The position numbers and the translations under genes were made by a program. A stretch of 32,693 bases of DNA, from assembly GCA_049670505.1 (NCBI GenBank), contig JBATTK010000167.1:1-32693 (forward strand), given 5' to 3'. Under the pieces are notes generated by a model, which saw nothing but the letters and a program-made list of their open reading frames with translations, made no database searches and was not told the DNA's origin. Of the stretch, positions 21,130 through 30,415 are shown piece by piece. Numbering within the stretch: the first letter of the stretch is position 1; each line of letters starts with the position of its first letter. Source of the stretch: JBATTK01 sp049670505. Lineage in GTDB: Bacteria; Bacteroidota; Bacteroidia; Flavobacteriales; Flavobacteriaceae.

Positions 21130-24100
21130 ATGAAAAACTTGTTCACCCTTATCTCCTTGTTGCCATGCATACTATTAAATGCCCAAGGAACACAACTTTT
21201 AAGACAGCCCACAATTTCCGATACCGAAATCGTATTTGTATATGCCAATGACCTATGGAAAACCCCTGTTACCGGCGGAAATGCCATAAGGCTTACCAGT
21301 AATGAAGGATACGAATCTTCTCCCCATTTTTCCCCGGATGGAAAACAGATCGCTTTTACGGCGGAATACGACGGCAATGTAGATGTTTTCACGATTCCTT
21401 CCGAGGGAGGAGAACCAAAACGACTGACATGGCACCCGGGAAGTGATGTTGTCCAAGGCTGGACTCCGGCAGGGGAAGTCATGTTCCGTTCCGGAAGGGA
21501 GAGCCATCCTACCCAAACCAATAAATTTTATAAAGTTCCTACTACCGGTGGCCTGCCCATTGCCATTGATATTCCAAGGGCCGCTTACGGGGAAATCTCA
21601 CCGAACGGCAGCCATATAGCTTATGTACCTATTACCTTTTGGGATCCCGAATGGCGTAATTATAGAGGCGGACAGGCCATGCCCATTTGGATCGTAGACC
21701 TGCAGACCAAAGAGCTTACCCGAACACCCCAACCTACCAAAGAAAGACATTTAGATCCTGTTTGGTCCAACAATAAGGTCTATTATATTTCGGAACGGGA
21801 CTATGTTAGTAATATATGGTCTTTTGACCCTGTCACTAAAGAAGAGCGGCAATTTACGTTCCACAAAAAATTTGATGTAAAAAGTCTGGACGCCGGCCCT
21901 AACAGCATCGTCTACGAACAAGGCGGATATCTTCATCTTATGAACCCTAATGATGGCGCGGCCAAACAGTTGAACATTACGGTCAACGGCGATATGAATT
22001 TTGCGAGACCCCGATGGGAAAGCGTCTCGGCCAAAGACCTAGGCAATCCCAATCTTTCAGCTACCGGAAAAAGAGCGATTTTTGAACACCGTGGCGAAAT
22101 TTTTAGTATCCCAAAAGAAAATGGTACTTGGACGAATCTCACCAATACCCCGGGTATCGCCGATCGTACTCCGGTATGGTCACCAAAAGGAAACAAGATA
22201 GCCTGGTTTTCCGATGGCAGTGGTGAGTATCAATTGGTAGTTGCCGATCAAGATGGGGGGAATCAAAAATCGTACCCGCTCCCCGACCCTACATTTTACT
22301 TTCAACCGGATTGGTCTCCAAACGGCCAATATATTGCCTATTCCGATACCGATTATAATATTTGGGTCATTGACCTTGACACTGGAAACGCGGAAAAAGT
22401 AGCTACGGATCGGTATGCGCATCCCAACAGGACCATGAACCCTGTTTGGTCTCCGGACAGCAAATGGATTGCCTATCCTAGACAACTCGACAGTCATTTC
22501 AAGGCCATTTTCGCTTATAACATCAATGCTAAAAAAACGGTACAACTCACAGATGGCATGGCCGATGCCATTAGTCCCGTTTGGGATGAAAATGGAAAGT
22601 ACCTCTACTTTTTGGCAAGTACCGATTATGGCTTACAGTCCGGCTGGTTGGATATGAGTTCCTACGACCCACGATTGACCAGAAGTCTTTATGCCGTAGT
22701 ACTCTCTAAAACCGATAAAGCCCCGAACATTCCCAAAATAGATGAGGAAGAAATAAAAAAAGAAAGCGATACCACGGATAAAAAAGACAAAAAAGGTGGG
22801 GAAGACATCCCAAAATCAGTTATTGTGAAGCTTGATGCGGATGGCATATACAACCGCATCGTAGCCTTAAAGTTAGATACACGGAACTATGTAGCCCTTG
22901 CCAAAGGCCCTGAGGATGTCATATTTGTTATGGAAAGCATTCCCAATGAAGAGGGGGTCACCGTACACAAATATGACCTGAAAAAAATGAAGGGGGAAAA
23001 CTTTGCCGATAAGGTTTCACAACTTGCGGTTTCTGGGGATAGACAGCATATGCTCCTTAAACAAAACAACTCATGGAGTATTGTAGAGACCATGGCCAAA
23101 CCCAAAGCAGGCGATGGCCAACTTAAAATAACCATTAAAACAAAGGTAGATCCAAGCGCGGAATACCAACAGATCTTTAAGGAAGGGTGGCGTTTTATGC
23201 GTGACTTTTTATATGTTGACAATGTTCACGGCGCTCCTTGGGACATGGTTTATGAATGGTATTCCCCCTGGATAGCTCATGTGAAGCATAGAACCGATCT
23301 TAATTATGTAGTGGACATTATGAGCGGGGAAGTTTCCATTGGGCATTCCTATGTTCGTGGGGGCGACTACCCAGACATTAAGAGGGTTCCGGTAGGTTTG
23401 CTGGGTTGTGATCTGGAAACGGAAAACGGGTACTATAAAATCTCCAAAATATACAATGGGGAAAATTGGAACCCACAGTTACAGGCACCTTTGGCATTAC
23501 CGGGAATAGATGTTAAGGAGGGTGATTATATTCTGGCCGTTAACAATCAGCCCTTGACCGTGGACGCGAACCCATATAGTTTGTTGGAACAGACCGCGGA
23601 TAGGGAAATTACCCTTACCGTTAATAGTGTCCCAAATAATACTGGTGCCAGGGATATTCTAATAAAACCAATTACCAACGAGAACGGTCTTCGGACTTTT
23701 GATTGGATCGAGGCCAACCGAAAGAAGGTCTCGGAACTATCCAACGGAAAACTGGCGTACGTATATGTACCCAACACAGGGGGAAGGGGCTTTCAGTATT
23801 TTAATCGCTATTATTTTTCCCAGCAGGATAAAAAAGGGGTAATCGTAGATGAGCGCAACAATGGTGGTGGTTCCGCTGCCGACTATATGGTGGATATCAT
23901 GTCCCGGGAACTGTTCGGCTATTTTAATAGCAAAGCAAATGATAATCGCCCTTGGACAACTCCTATGGCAGGTATATGGGGACCAAAGGTTATGCTGATC
24001 AACGAGCGCGCAGGTTCCGGAGGGGATTTATTGCCCTATATGTTCCATGCAAAAAAAATAGGCCCTTTGGTGGGCACACGTACCTGGGGAGGACTTGTAG

Positions 24101-24387
24101 GCACTTGGGATACTCCCTTGTTTATAGATGGTGGTCGTATGGTGGCCCCAAGGGGAGGTTTCTATGACGTAGATGGAAAATGGGCCGTGGAAGGCGAAGG
24201 GATTTCTCCCGACATTGAAGTTATACAAGAACCAAAATTAGTATTGGAGGGTAGGGATCCACAGCTCGAAAAAGGAGTTGAAGAAGCTATGCGTTTACTA
24301 AAAACGGAAGAATTTCAGTTGAAACCGGAACCTGCCCCGCCCATAAGATGGAAGCGGCCCCAAGGGTATGAAAATGCTAAGGATTAA
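21130..24387 (+). CDS. tricorn-like S41 family protease, secreted
   Basis: The 1085-residue enzyme has a signal peptide (MKNLFTLISLLPCILLNAQ). A WD40/PD40-type beta-propeller part (about 25-500) follows, with repeats such as SSPHFSPDGKQIAFTAEYDG, DRTPVWSPKGNKIAWFSDGS and YFQPDWSPNGQYIAYS. The second half has the tricorn core (RDFLYVDNVHGAPWDMVYEW, YSPW), a PDZ-like part (about 790-840, with GIDVKEGDYILAVNNQPL) and the S41 protease domain. The likely catalytic residues are H739 (GHSYVRGG) and S963 (NERAGSGGD). In archaea tricorn trims proteasome products; bacterial secreted forms are thought to degrade peptides in the periplasm. It ends with a 4-bp stop overlap against the convergent DUF2141 gene. 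Confidence 0.93.
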   Translation: MKNLFTLISLLPCILLNAQGTQLLRQPTISDTEIVFVYANDLWKTPVTGGNAIRLTSNEGYESSPHFSPDGKQIAFTAEYDGNVDVFTIPSEGGEPKRLTWHPGSDVVQGWTPAGEVMFRSGRESHPTQTNKFYKVPTTGGLPIAIDIPRAAYGEISPNGSHIAYVPITFWDPEWRNYRGGQAMPIWIVDLQTKELTRTPQPTKERHLDPVWSNNKVYYISERDYVSNIWSFDPVTKEERQFTFHKKFDVKSLDAGPNSIVYEQGGYLHLMNPNDGAAKQLNITVNGDMNFARPRWESVSAKDLGNPNLSATGKRAIFEHRGEIFSIPKENGTWTNLTNTPGIADRTPVWSPKGNKIAWFSDGSGEYQLVVADQDGGNQKSYPLPDPTFYFQPDWSPNGQYIAYSDTDYNIWVIDLDTGNAEKVATDRYAHPNRTMNPVWSPDSKWIAYPRQLDSHFKAIFAYNINAKKTVQLTDGMADAISPVWDENGKYLYFLASTDYGLQSGWLDMSSYDPRLTRSLYAVVLSKTDKAPNIPKIDEEEIKKESDTTDKKDKKGGEDIPKSVIVKLDADGIYNRIVALKLDTRNYVALAKGPEDVIFVMESIPNEEGVTVHKYDLKKMKGENFADKVSQLAVSGDRQHMLLKQNNSWSIVETMAKPKAGDGQLKITIKTKVDPSAEYQQIFKEGWRFMRDFLYVDNVHGAPWDMVYEWYSPWIAHVKHRTDLNYVVDIMSGEVSIGHSYVRGGDYPDIKRVPVGLLGCDLETENGYYKISKIYNGENWNPQLQAPLALPGIDVKEGDYILAVNNQPLTVDANPYSLLEQTADREITLTVNSVPNNTGARDILIKPITNENGLRTFDWIEANRKKVSELSNGKLAYVYVPNTGGRGFQYFNRYYFSQQDKKGVIVDERNNGGGSAADYMVDIMSRELFGYFNSKANDNRPWTTPMAGIWGPKVMLINERAGSGGDLLPYMFHAKKIGPLVGTRTWGGLVGTWDTPLFIDGGRMVAPRGGFYDVDGKWAVEGEGISPDIEVIQEPKLVLEGRDPQLEKGVEEAMRLLKTEEFQLKPEPAPPIRWKRPQGYENAKD

Positions 24388-24794
24388 TCGATAACGACCG
24401 TAATCTCGGTGTCCGAATCAATCTGAAAAGCGCAGTCCTTAAAACTAGGAGGACCAAAGGTTTTCATCTTTGCATTGGAAAAACCCATTTTTTCCTTAGG
24501 AATTCCCAGCCAATTGGTGTCCAGTTCACCGTTGCCGTTTTCATCATGAAAAACTGCCAGGGCGTATGTACCGTTGGGCAAATCCTCAATAGTAATCTCC
24601 GTAGTGCCCTTATTGGCTTCTACACTATTGCTCGTAACCGCTTTTTCAAACTTTAAAAAACCCTTGGGTTCTTCATAAATGGCAACTCCTACCTTGCCCG
24701 AGGAGCTTTCGACTCTATTTACCTTCACTGATAGTTTATTTTGGGATACCACTAACAAAGGAAGTAGTAAAAAGGGGAAAAGCAGTTTTTTCAT
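24384..24794 (-). CDS. DUF2141 domain protein, secreted
   Basis: The 136-residue protein starts with a signal peptide (MKKLLFPFLLLPLLVVSQ). The mature domain has the DUF2141 pattern: LSVKVNRVESSSGKVGVAIY, then TEITIEDLPNGTYALAVFHD and ENGNGELDTNWLGIPKEKMG with FSN, which is the conserved HD-N-NG-LD-N-G-P-E-GFSN signature. The family is common in marine bacteria and of unknown role, probably a small periplasmic beta-sandwich. The gene is convergent with the tricorn gene and shares the TTAA of the two stops. Confidence 0.9.
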   Translation of the reverse strand: MKKLLFPFLLLPLLVVSQNKLSVKVNRVESSSGKVGVAIYEEPKGFLKFEKAVTSNSVEANKGTTEITIEDLPNGTYALAVFHDENGNGELDTNWLGIPKEKMGFSNAKMKTFGPPSFKDCAFQIDSDTEITVVID

Positions 24795-24838
24795 TTCAGG
24801 TGTATATATATCCTATTAACTCAATTTTCTTGCCAAAA

Positions 24839-25270
24839 TTATTTTTGGACACTATCAATTTTGTCCAAGAGGAATTCGTACATCGTATAGGTTTTGGTCG
24901 AATCCGAAAGATTAAGGAACAGCTTTAACGAATCTTGGTATACCAATCGTATTTTGGAGTGGTTAAGATTATCCACATAGACATACGTTTTAGTGTTGGA
25001 TAGGGAATCCTTAAAAACTCCTTTTTCCTTGGTCCCCGCGGAGAATCCGTTAATCCGCTCCATTTGGGGTATTCTTTCCACCATAGTAACGCTATCGATA
25101 TCGGAGAATTTCAACTCTTTGTAGTAAACCCCCGATAAAATCCGAACATGATCCTCCTTTATCTTGATCCAGTTTTTATAATGTGCGGTAAAAGCCAAAA
25201 GACATACCATCACCGTTAGGAAGATGAGTATATTCCATAACCAATGTCTTTTCTTTTTTACCGCTATCAT
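24839..25270 (-). CDS. membrane-anchored protein of unknown function
   Basis: The 143-residue protein has a basic start (MIAVKKKRHW), one membrane span (LWNILIFLTVMVCLLAFTAH) and a soluble part whose strands (WIKIKEDHVRILSGVYYKEL, KFSDIDSVTMVERIP, KTYVYVDNLNHSKIRLVYQD) resemble a bacterial PH-like domain. That reading is tentative. It starts 5 bp downstream of the S9 peptidase stop on the same strand and is therefore probably co-transcribed with it. Confidence 0.7.
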   Translation of the reverse strand: MIAVKKKRHWLWNILIFLTVMVCLLAFTAHYKNWIKIKEDHVRILSGVYYKELKFSDIDSVTMVERIPQMERINGFSAGTKEKGVFKDSLSNTKTYVYVDNLNHSKIRLVYQDSLKLFLNLSDSTKTYTMYEFLLDKIDSVQK

Positions 25271-25275
25271 AGCTA

Positions 25276-27315
25276 TTATTTTTCGGTGCTTTTATACCTA
25301 TCCAACCATGCCAATGTATGTGCTACTTTTGTAATTAGATTGCTGGGCCTACTTGCAATACCATGACTGGCTTCGGGGATTTCCACCAAAACAGTTTCTA
25401 TCTTTCGCAATTTAAGTGCATGGTACAATTGTTTTGCCTCACTGGGCGGTGTTCTTAAATCTTTCATTCCAACCATCACCATGGTGGGCGTCTCTATATT
25501 ACCAACGAGCGACAGGGGCGAAAATTTCCAATAACCTTCAAAATTTTCCCAGGGCTGACCTGGATATCGGGAGTTGGCATAGCCAAAATAGTTATCGGCG
25601 ACCAGGGTTTTACTAATCCAGTTCATGACCGGTTTAGCCACGACCGCGGCCTCGAACCGATTGTTTTTACCAATCATCCAAGCGGACATAATTCCACCGG
25701 CACTTCCCCCCGTAACGAACAGTTGATCTTCATGGGCAATGCCTTTTTGAATACAGTGATCCACACCATCCATGACATCATTGTAATCCTCGCCCGGGTA
25801 ATTGTTGTACAACAGGTTTCCAAATTCCTCCCCATAGCTTGTACTGCCCCTGGGGTTCGGGTAAAAAACAATATAACCGGCCGCTGCATATAGCTGCATT
25901 TCCGCAGAAAATCGATCTCCGTAATTTAAAATGGGGCCTCCGTGATTTTCTACTAAAAAGGGATATTTTTTAGCAGGGTCATAGTTTGGAGGATATACCA
26001 CCCAGCCCTGAATGTCCCTTTGATCAAAAGAGGATGCATACCAGACCTCCTCTATTTTTCCCAAGAGCCGATAATCCAATAACGATTTATTCAATGTGGT
26101 AATCTTGACCGCATTCTTTGCTTTGGCTTTAACTACTGCTAGTTCCCCAGGATGTTCGGGCCTACTATGGTTGTATGCAACGGTCCCGTCTTTGGAAACA
26201 CTGAAAGAGCCACCTGCATAGGGCCTGCCAATGGATGTTCCTCCCATATTATCGGCTAGCTTGCTAGTGACACCGTTTAGGGAAATATGGGCTATTTTAC
26301 TATTTCCCTTATCATCATAGGAGAAGTAAAGTCCGGCACTTTTGGCATCCCATAGGATGTTGGATACACCTCTATCCAAGTCTTTGGAAATAGTTCTTTT
26401 ATTGCTTCCATCCATATCCATGATATGTAATTTTCGTACCTGATAGGCCTGTATCTTATCCTCAAAACCAATATATGCAATATGTTTTCCATTGGGCGAG
26501 ACAATAGGGTCATAATCCGGTCCCTTTCTATCGGTAAGTGCAACAATTTCATTATTATTTACCCCTACCGAATAGATTTCACTATTTCTAAAATCGTACT
26601 CCCAATCTTCGTTTCTGTTCGCGGAGAAGTAGATATACTGCCCATCTTTTGACCAGGAAAGCTGTCCACGATGATGATAATCCCCTGTTGTAATCTGTCT
26701 TGGTGCACCCCCCTGGGCGGAAATAACGAATATATGGTTGAAACCGGGAGCAATATACCCTCTTCCGTCTGCTTCATGATAGACCCTGTCCGTTATTCTT
26801 GGCGTAGCGGCCCATTTGGCGTCTTTAGGCTTTTTGGGCATTTTTACCAATACGGGAGGTGCCTTTTCTACGTTCATGGAAAAAGCCAACCGATCTCCGC
26901 CGGGCGACCATGTAAGCGAAGCTGGACTAAAGGGAAGTTGGGTGATCTTTGCAATTTTTCCGGTACCCATCCAGTACATATAGATTTCTGAACCTTCATC
27001 CGTATTGCTTACAAAGGCCAATCGGTCTCCATTAGGCGACCAACACGGATTGGATTCGTTTACTTCCCTAGAGGTGAGTTTTTGGTGTTGAGCCCCATTA
27101 GATCTGATCATCCAAAGATTCCCTACCACTTTATCGGCCATAATATCAAAACCCATTCGGCGGTATACGATCCAATCCCCAATGGGTGATATTTGTGGAT
27201 CGGAGACATATTCCAAGTCATACACATCTAAATAGGAAAAGGATTTTTTTTGGGCCTGCCCCATAAAAAAGAAGAGCGGTAATATGGTCTGGAGAAGCAA
27301 AATTTTAAATCGCAT
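25276..27315 (-). CDS. S9 family (prolyl oligopeptidase-type) peptidase
   Basis: The 679-residue secreted serine peptidase has a signal peptide (MRFKILLLQTILPLFFFMGQ, ending AQ). A seven-bladed-type propeller follows, with repeats such as ESNPCWSPNGDRLAFVSN and SPASLTWSPGGDRLAFSMN, then the alpha/beta hydrolase domain from about residue 440. The triad is S538 (GGSAGG), D619 (GMKDLRTP) and H651 (EASHGI), and ENHGGP marks the oxyanion region. Such enzymes cut short peptides, often as dipeptidyl- or acylaminoacyl-peptidases; the exact specificity cannot be read here. A promoter lies at 27343-27373. The small membrane protein gene follows at once. Confidence 0.95.
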   Translation of the reverse strand: MRFKILLLQTILPLFFFMGQAQKKSFSYLDVYDLEYVSDPQISPIGDWIVYRRMGFDIMADKVVGNLWMIRSNGAQHQKLTSREVNESNPCWSPNGDRLAFVSNTDEGSEIYMYWMGTGKIAKITQLPFSPASLTWSPGGDRLAFSMNVEKAPPVLVKMPKKPKDAKWAATPRITDRVYHEADGRGYIAPGFNHIFVISAQGGAPRQITTGDYHHRGQLSWSKDGQYIYFSANRNEDWEYDFRNSEIYSVGVNNNEIVALTDRKGPDYDPIVSPNGKHIAYIGFEDKIQAYQVRKLHIMDMDGSNKRTISKDLDRGVSNILWDAKSAGLYFSYDDKGNSKIAHISLNGVTSKLADNMGGTSIGRPYAGGSFSVSKDGTVAYNHSRPEHPGELAVVKAKAKNAVKITTLNKSLLDYRLLGKIEEVWYASSFDQRDIQGWVVYPPNYDPAKKYPFLVENHGGPILNYGDRFSAEMQLYAAAGYIVFYPNPRGSTSYGEEFGNLLYNNYPGEDYNDVMDGVDHCIQKGIAHEDQLFVTGGSAGGIMSAWMIGKNNRFEAAVVAKPVMNWISKTLVADNYFGYANSRYPGQPWENFEGYWKFSPLSLVGNIETPTMVMVGMKDLRTPPSEAKQLYHALKLRKIETVLVEIPEASHGIASRPSNLITKVAHTLAWLDRYKSTEK

Positions 27316-27342
27316 AGTTTGTATTTTATTATTAAACTGGTT

Positions 27343-27373
27343 TAAACTTAAACAATAACAGAAGTATGGGCAA
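27343..27373 (-). promoter_or_regulatory. promoter for the S9 peptidase gene
   Basis: On the minus strand TTG (27373-27371), a 20-bp spacer and TAAGTTTA (27350-27343) fit the Bacteroidota promoter at all but the last base of TAnnTTTG. It lies 28 bp before the start codon. Confidence 0.5.
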
Positions 27374-27445
27374 GGTTATGAACTCGTTAAGCCTATTGTA
27401 AATTTTCGTTTGCACTTTTAAAACTAAGGATCAAGACCTATAAAA

Positions 27446-28270
27446 CTATCCCAGCCCTACATCCAAGGTCATCATAATAATAAAGCCCCCTATAAAACCC
27501 ATAGTGGCAATATCGGTATACTTATCCTGTTGGGTCTCCGGGATTACCTCCTCGACTACCACAAAAATCATGGCCCCGGCAGCAAACGAAAGTGCATAGG
27601 GTAAAATAGGTTGAAAAGTAAGTACCGCCCATGCCCCCAAAACCGCTGCAATAGGTTCCACAATTGCAGATGCTTGTCCATACATAAAGCTTCTTTTTCT
27701 ACTAAGCCCCTGCCTTCTTAAGGGCATAGCAACCGCAAAGCCTTCCGGAAAGTTTTGCAGTCCTATCCCTAAGGCCAAAGCCACCGCACCACCAATGGTG
27801 GCCCCGTCAAAACCAGCGGCGACCCCTCCAAAGAGAACACCTACGGCCAAACCTTCGGGAATGTTGTGAAGGGTAATAGCCAGGGTCAATAAGGTTGTTT
27901 TATGCCAGGGGGTCTTTATACCTTCGCTTTCGCTTTCCTTAAAATTGATGTGCAAATGGGGAAGCACCTTATCCAATCCGAATATGAATGCGGCCCCCAA
28001 AAGAAACCCTACCGCGGCCGGAACTACTTTTGCAAAACCCTCTCCCGGACTCATCTCTATCCCGGGGGCCAAAAGGCTCCAAAAACTGGCCGCCACCATT
28101 ACTCCGCCCGTAAAACCAAGCATACCGTCCAAGACAGCGCGGTTCATGGTCTTGAACAAAAAAACAAGGGCGGCCCCTGCTGCGGTCAGTCCCCAAGTAA
28201 ACAACGTGGCATACAAGGCCGCCAATATTGGATTGATAGATTCAAAATAGTCGATTACCTGCTGCATCAT
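27446..28270 (-). CDS. ZIP family metal transporter
   Basis: The 274-residue inner-membrane protein belongs to the ZIP family, which moves divalent metals such as zinc, iron or manganese into the cytoplasm. Eight spans are visible. The metal-binding helices are present: TLLTLAITLHNIPEGLAVGV (H-N-x-P-E-G) and ALGIGLQNFPEGFAVAMPL (the N-F-P-E-G variant). The loop between spans three and four has HLHINFKESESEG with two His. Its start codon overlaps the stop of the preceding DtxR-type regulator by one base, so the two form one operon and regulation by that protein is likely. Confidence 0.93.
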   Translation of the reverse strand: MMQQVIDYFESINPILAALYATLFTWGLTAAGAALVFLFKTMNRAVLDGMLGFTGGVMVAASFWSLLAPGIEMSPGEGFAKVVPAAVGFLLGAAFIFGLDKVLPHLHINFKESESEGIKTPWHKTTLLTLAITLHNIPEGLAVGVLFGGVAAGFDGATIGGAVALALGIGLQNFPEGFAVAMPLRRQGLSRKRSFMYGQASAIVEPIAAVLGAWAVLTFQPILPYALSFAAGAMIFVVVEEVIPETQQDKYTDIATMGFIGGFIIMMTLDVGLG

Positions 28271-28926
28271 TATTCCGTTATTTTAAGATATAGGTTCATT
28301 GCAATTTGATTGGAAATATGAATATCTTTTCCTTTGATACGAATATATAGCGAGTTATCAAATTCTTCCTTACCCAATACCTGAACGGTATCGCCAAGGG
28401 AAATATCGTTCTTGTCCAAAAATTTCAGGAACGGGGGCGAGGAATCCTTTACCCCTATACAAACACCACTTGTCCCGATAGATACTTCGTTCAATAGTTT
28501 TTTTACGGCCTTCTTAAACTCTCCTTTTTTGGAAGGTATGGGGTCTCCATGCGGATCAACTTGGGGAAATCCTAAATGCTTGTCCAGCCGATCTACTAGT
28601 TTTTCGCTTTTTATATGCTCCAACTGTTCGGCCACCTCATGCACCTCATCCCAGGAAAAATCCAACTTTTCAACTAAAAACACCTCCCAGAGTCGATGTT
28701 TACGTACAATGGATAATGCCACCATTCGCCCATGCTCCGTTAAGCTTACGCCCTTGTACTTCTTGTAATGGACCAGCCCTTTTTCAGATAGTTTTCTAAC
28801 CATATCCGTTACCGAAGAGGGTTTGGTAGCCATTTGTTCGGCCACAGCATTGGTAGATACCGTAGTATTCTCTCCCTTACCTAAATGATATATGGCTTTA
28901 ATATAGTCTTCCTCGGAAAGTGTCAT
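28270..28926 (-). CDS. DtxR/MntR family metal-dependent regulator
   Basis: The 218-residue regulator has the N-terminal winged helix (MTLSEEDYIKAIYHLGKGEN, then VSTNAVAEQMATKPSSVTDM and VRKLSEKGLVHYKKYKGVSL), a metal-binding/dimerisation domain with RKHRLWEVFLVEKLDFSWDE and VHEVAEQLEHI, and a C-terminal FeoA/SH3-like domain (about 150-218, ISLGDTVQVLG and the ending ISNQIAMNLYL). With bound Fe2+ or Mn2+ such proteins repress uptake genes. It is the first gene of an operon with the ZIP transporter, and a likely binding box lies 51-66 bp before its start. Confidence 0.93.
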   Translation of the reverse strand: MTLSEEDYIKAIYHLGKGENTTVSTNAVAEQMATKPSSVTDMVRKLSEKGLVHYKKYKGVSLTEHGRMVALSIVRKHRLWEVFLVEKLDFSWDEVHEVAEQLEHIKSEKLVDRLDKHLGFPQVDPHGDPIPSKKGEFKKAVKKLLNEVSIGTSGVCIGVKDSSPPFLKFLDKNDISLGDTVQVLGKEEFDNSLYIRIKGKDIHISNQIAMNLYLKITE

Positions 28927-28976
28927 CTTAAGTTTTTATTGGTGCTAAAATACATTTTTATATTTAAAAATAATTT

Positions 28977-28992
28977 TTTAGACAAAGCTAAA
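28977..28992. promoter_or_regulatory. candidate DtxR/MntR box
   Basis: TTTAG-ACAAAG-CTAAA is an inverted repeat of 16 bp with an extended partial match outward (TTTTTTAG against CTAAATAA). It resembles the TTTAGnnnnnnCTAAA-type boxes of MntR/DtxR regulators and lies between the divergent regulator gene and the small secreted ORF, so it could control both. Confidence 0.5.
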
Positions 28993-28997
28993 TAATC

Positions 28998-29192
28998 ATG
29001 TTGAACAACATTAAAAAAGGGTTTAATAAAAAAACTGTTATACTGTTGGCCTTTGCCTTTTTTATACGGTCTTTTCCAGTATACGGTCAAAATGCCCAAC
29101 TTGAAAGAACGGTGGTCGATCCGTTTGCACTTACTTTGTACATGGACCCGATAAGGACATCTCTGGACTTTCTGGGTTGTGGTATCGATTAA
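28998..29192 (+). CDS. small secreted protein candidate
   Basis: The 64-residue ORF has a convincing signal peptide (KKTVILLAFAFFIRSFPVYG, then QNAQ) and a short mature part ending in YMDPIRTSLDFLGCGID. The ATG lies six bases downstream of the DtxR-type box. I know no family for it. It could be a metal-regulated secreted peptide, or the preserved front of a longer lost gene. No clear promoter -7 box is seen other than TATATTTA at about 28958-28965. Confidence 0.5.
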   Translation: MLNNIKKGFNKKTVILLAFAFFIRSFPVYGQNAQLERTVVDPFALTLYMDPIRTSLDFLGCGID

Positions 29193-29260
29193 ACTAAAAA
29201 GTACTGCCCTTGGATTAGAATCACTATTTTTGACCTAAACCCTTTCATAGATTTCAAGAC

Positions 29261-30415
29261 TTGGGAAAAAGTACAGTTCATTTTGACTATATTATTATAG
29301 GTGCCGGAGCTTCCGGACTTATGCTTGCAAATGGCTTGGGGAAGGATAGTTTCTTTTCCGATAAATCCATTTTACTGTTGGATAAGGATGATAAACAATC
29401 TAACGACCGCACCTGGTGTTTTTGGGAAAAGGGAAAAGGCGATTTTGATACTATTGTCCACAAACAGTGGGACCATGTGTACGTTGCGGGAGAACAACTT
29501 GGCCAAAAACTTCCGATAACACCTTATATCTATAAAGTAGTACAGGGAATTGATTATTACCGGGAGTATACCAATAGCATAAAAAAATACCCCAATATTA
29601 CTTTTTTACAGGAAACGGTACTCAAAATACAGGATGGCCCCAATGCTGTAGAGGTTACCACTACCGGCAAACAGTACACTGCATCAAAAGTGTTTAGCAG
29701 TATGTTCGATTATAAGATGTTAAGGGGGCAATCTAAATATCCCGTATTACAACAGCATTTTATCGGATGGTTCATAAAGACAAAAGCACCTATTTTTCCG
29801 ACAGATCAAGCAACTTTTATGGATTTTTCCGTTCCACAAAAAGGAAATACCCGATTTATGTACGTACTTCCTTTTTCAGCAACGGAAGCGTTGGTAGAAT
29901 ACACTTTGTTCTCAGGGGAAACACTGCCGGAGCAGGAATATGAAGAAGCCATTGTGAGCTATCTAAACGAGAATTTGAAAAGTTCGGACTACACCATAAC
30001 AAAAAAAGAACGGGGAAATATACCCATGACCTGCTTTGATTTTAGAACACATAATAGCGCAAACATTCTGCATATCGGGATTGCTGGTGGATGGGCAAAA
30101 TCCAGTACGGGATACACCTTTATGAACACATCCAAGAAGACCAAAAAACTTGTAAATCATCTAAAAAAAGGTAGAACACTGCGTTCATTTGCCAGAAAAA
30201 CACGATTTTGGTACTATGACCTGTTGTTATTGGATGTCCTGCATTTTGATAATAGCAAGGGAAGGTTAATTTTCGAAACACTTTTTAAAAATAGAAGTCC
30301 TCAGGAGATTTTTAAATTCTTAAATGAAGAGACTAATCTATGGGAAGAATTTCAAATTATCAACTCCTGTCCAAAAAGAGAATTTATCAGAGCCTTGTTA
30401 AGAAGGTTGTTCTAA
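29261..30415 (+). CDS. crtY: lycopene beta-cyclase family protein
   Basis: The 384-residue flavoprotein cyclises the ends of lycopene to beta-carotene rings. The start is a TTG at 29261, directly before HFDYIIIGAGASGLMLANGL, the FAD-binding GxGxxG (14-19). The family motifs NDRTWCFWEKG (about 46-56), the FMDFS... PFSATEALVEYT region and GIAGGWAKSSTGYTF near residue 275 are present. The size is normal for CrtY. It is convergent with the polyprenyl synthase gene, whose stop overlaps by 4 bases. Other carotenoid genes are not in the window. Confidence 0.92.
   Translation: MGKSTVHFDYIIIGAGASGLMLANGLGKDSFFSDKSILLLDKDDKQSNDRTWCFWEKGKGDFDTIVHKQWDHVYVAGEQLGQKLPITPYIYKVVQGIDYYREYTNSIKKYPNITFLQETVLKIQDGPNAVEVTTTGKQYTASKVFSSMFDYKMLRGQSKYPVLQQHFIGWFIKTKAPIFPTDQATFMDFSVPQKGNTRFMYVLPFSATEALVEYTLFSGETLPEQEYEEAIVSYLNENLKSSDYTITKKERGNIPMTCFDFRTHNSANILHIGIAGGWAKSSTGYTFMNTSKKTKKLVNHLKKGRTLRSFARKTRFWYYDLLLLDVLHFDNSKGRLIFETLFKNRSPQEIFKFLNEETNLWEEFQIINSCPKREFIRALLRRLF

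Noticed and set aside
21933..22545. Minus-strand open frames inside the tricorn-like gene.
   Set aside because: These are antisense shadows of a continuous 1085-codon gene with clear motifs.
24384..24387. Overlapping stop codons of convergent genes (also at 30412-30415).
   Set aside because: Shared TTAA or CTAA stops are common in compact genomes and need no special explanation.
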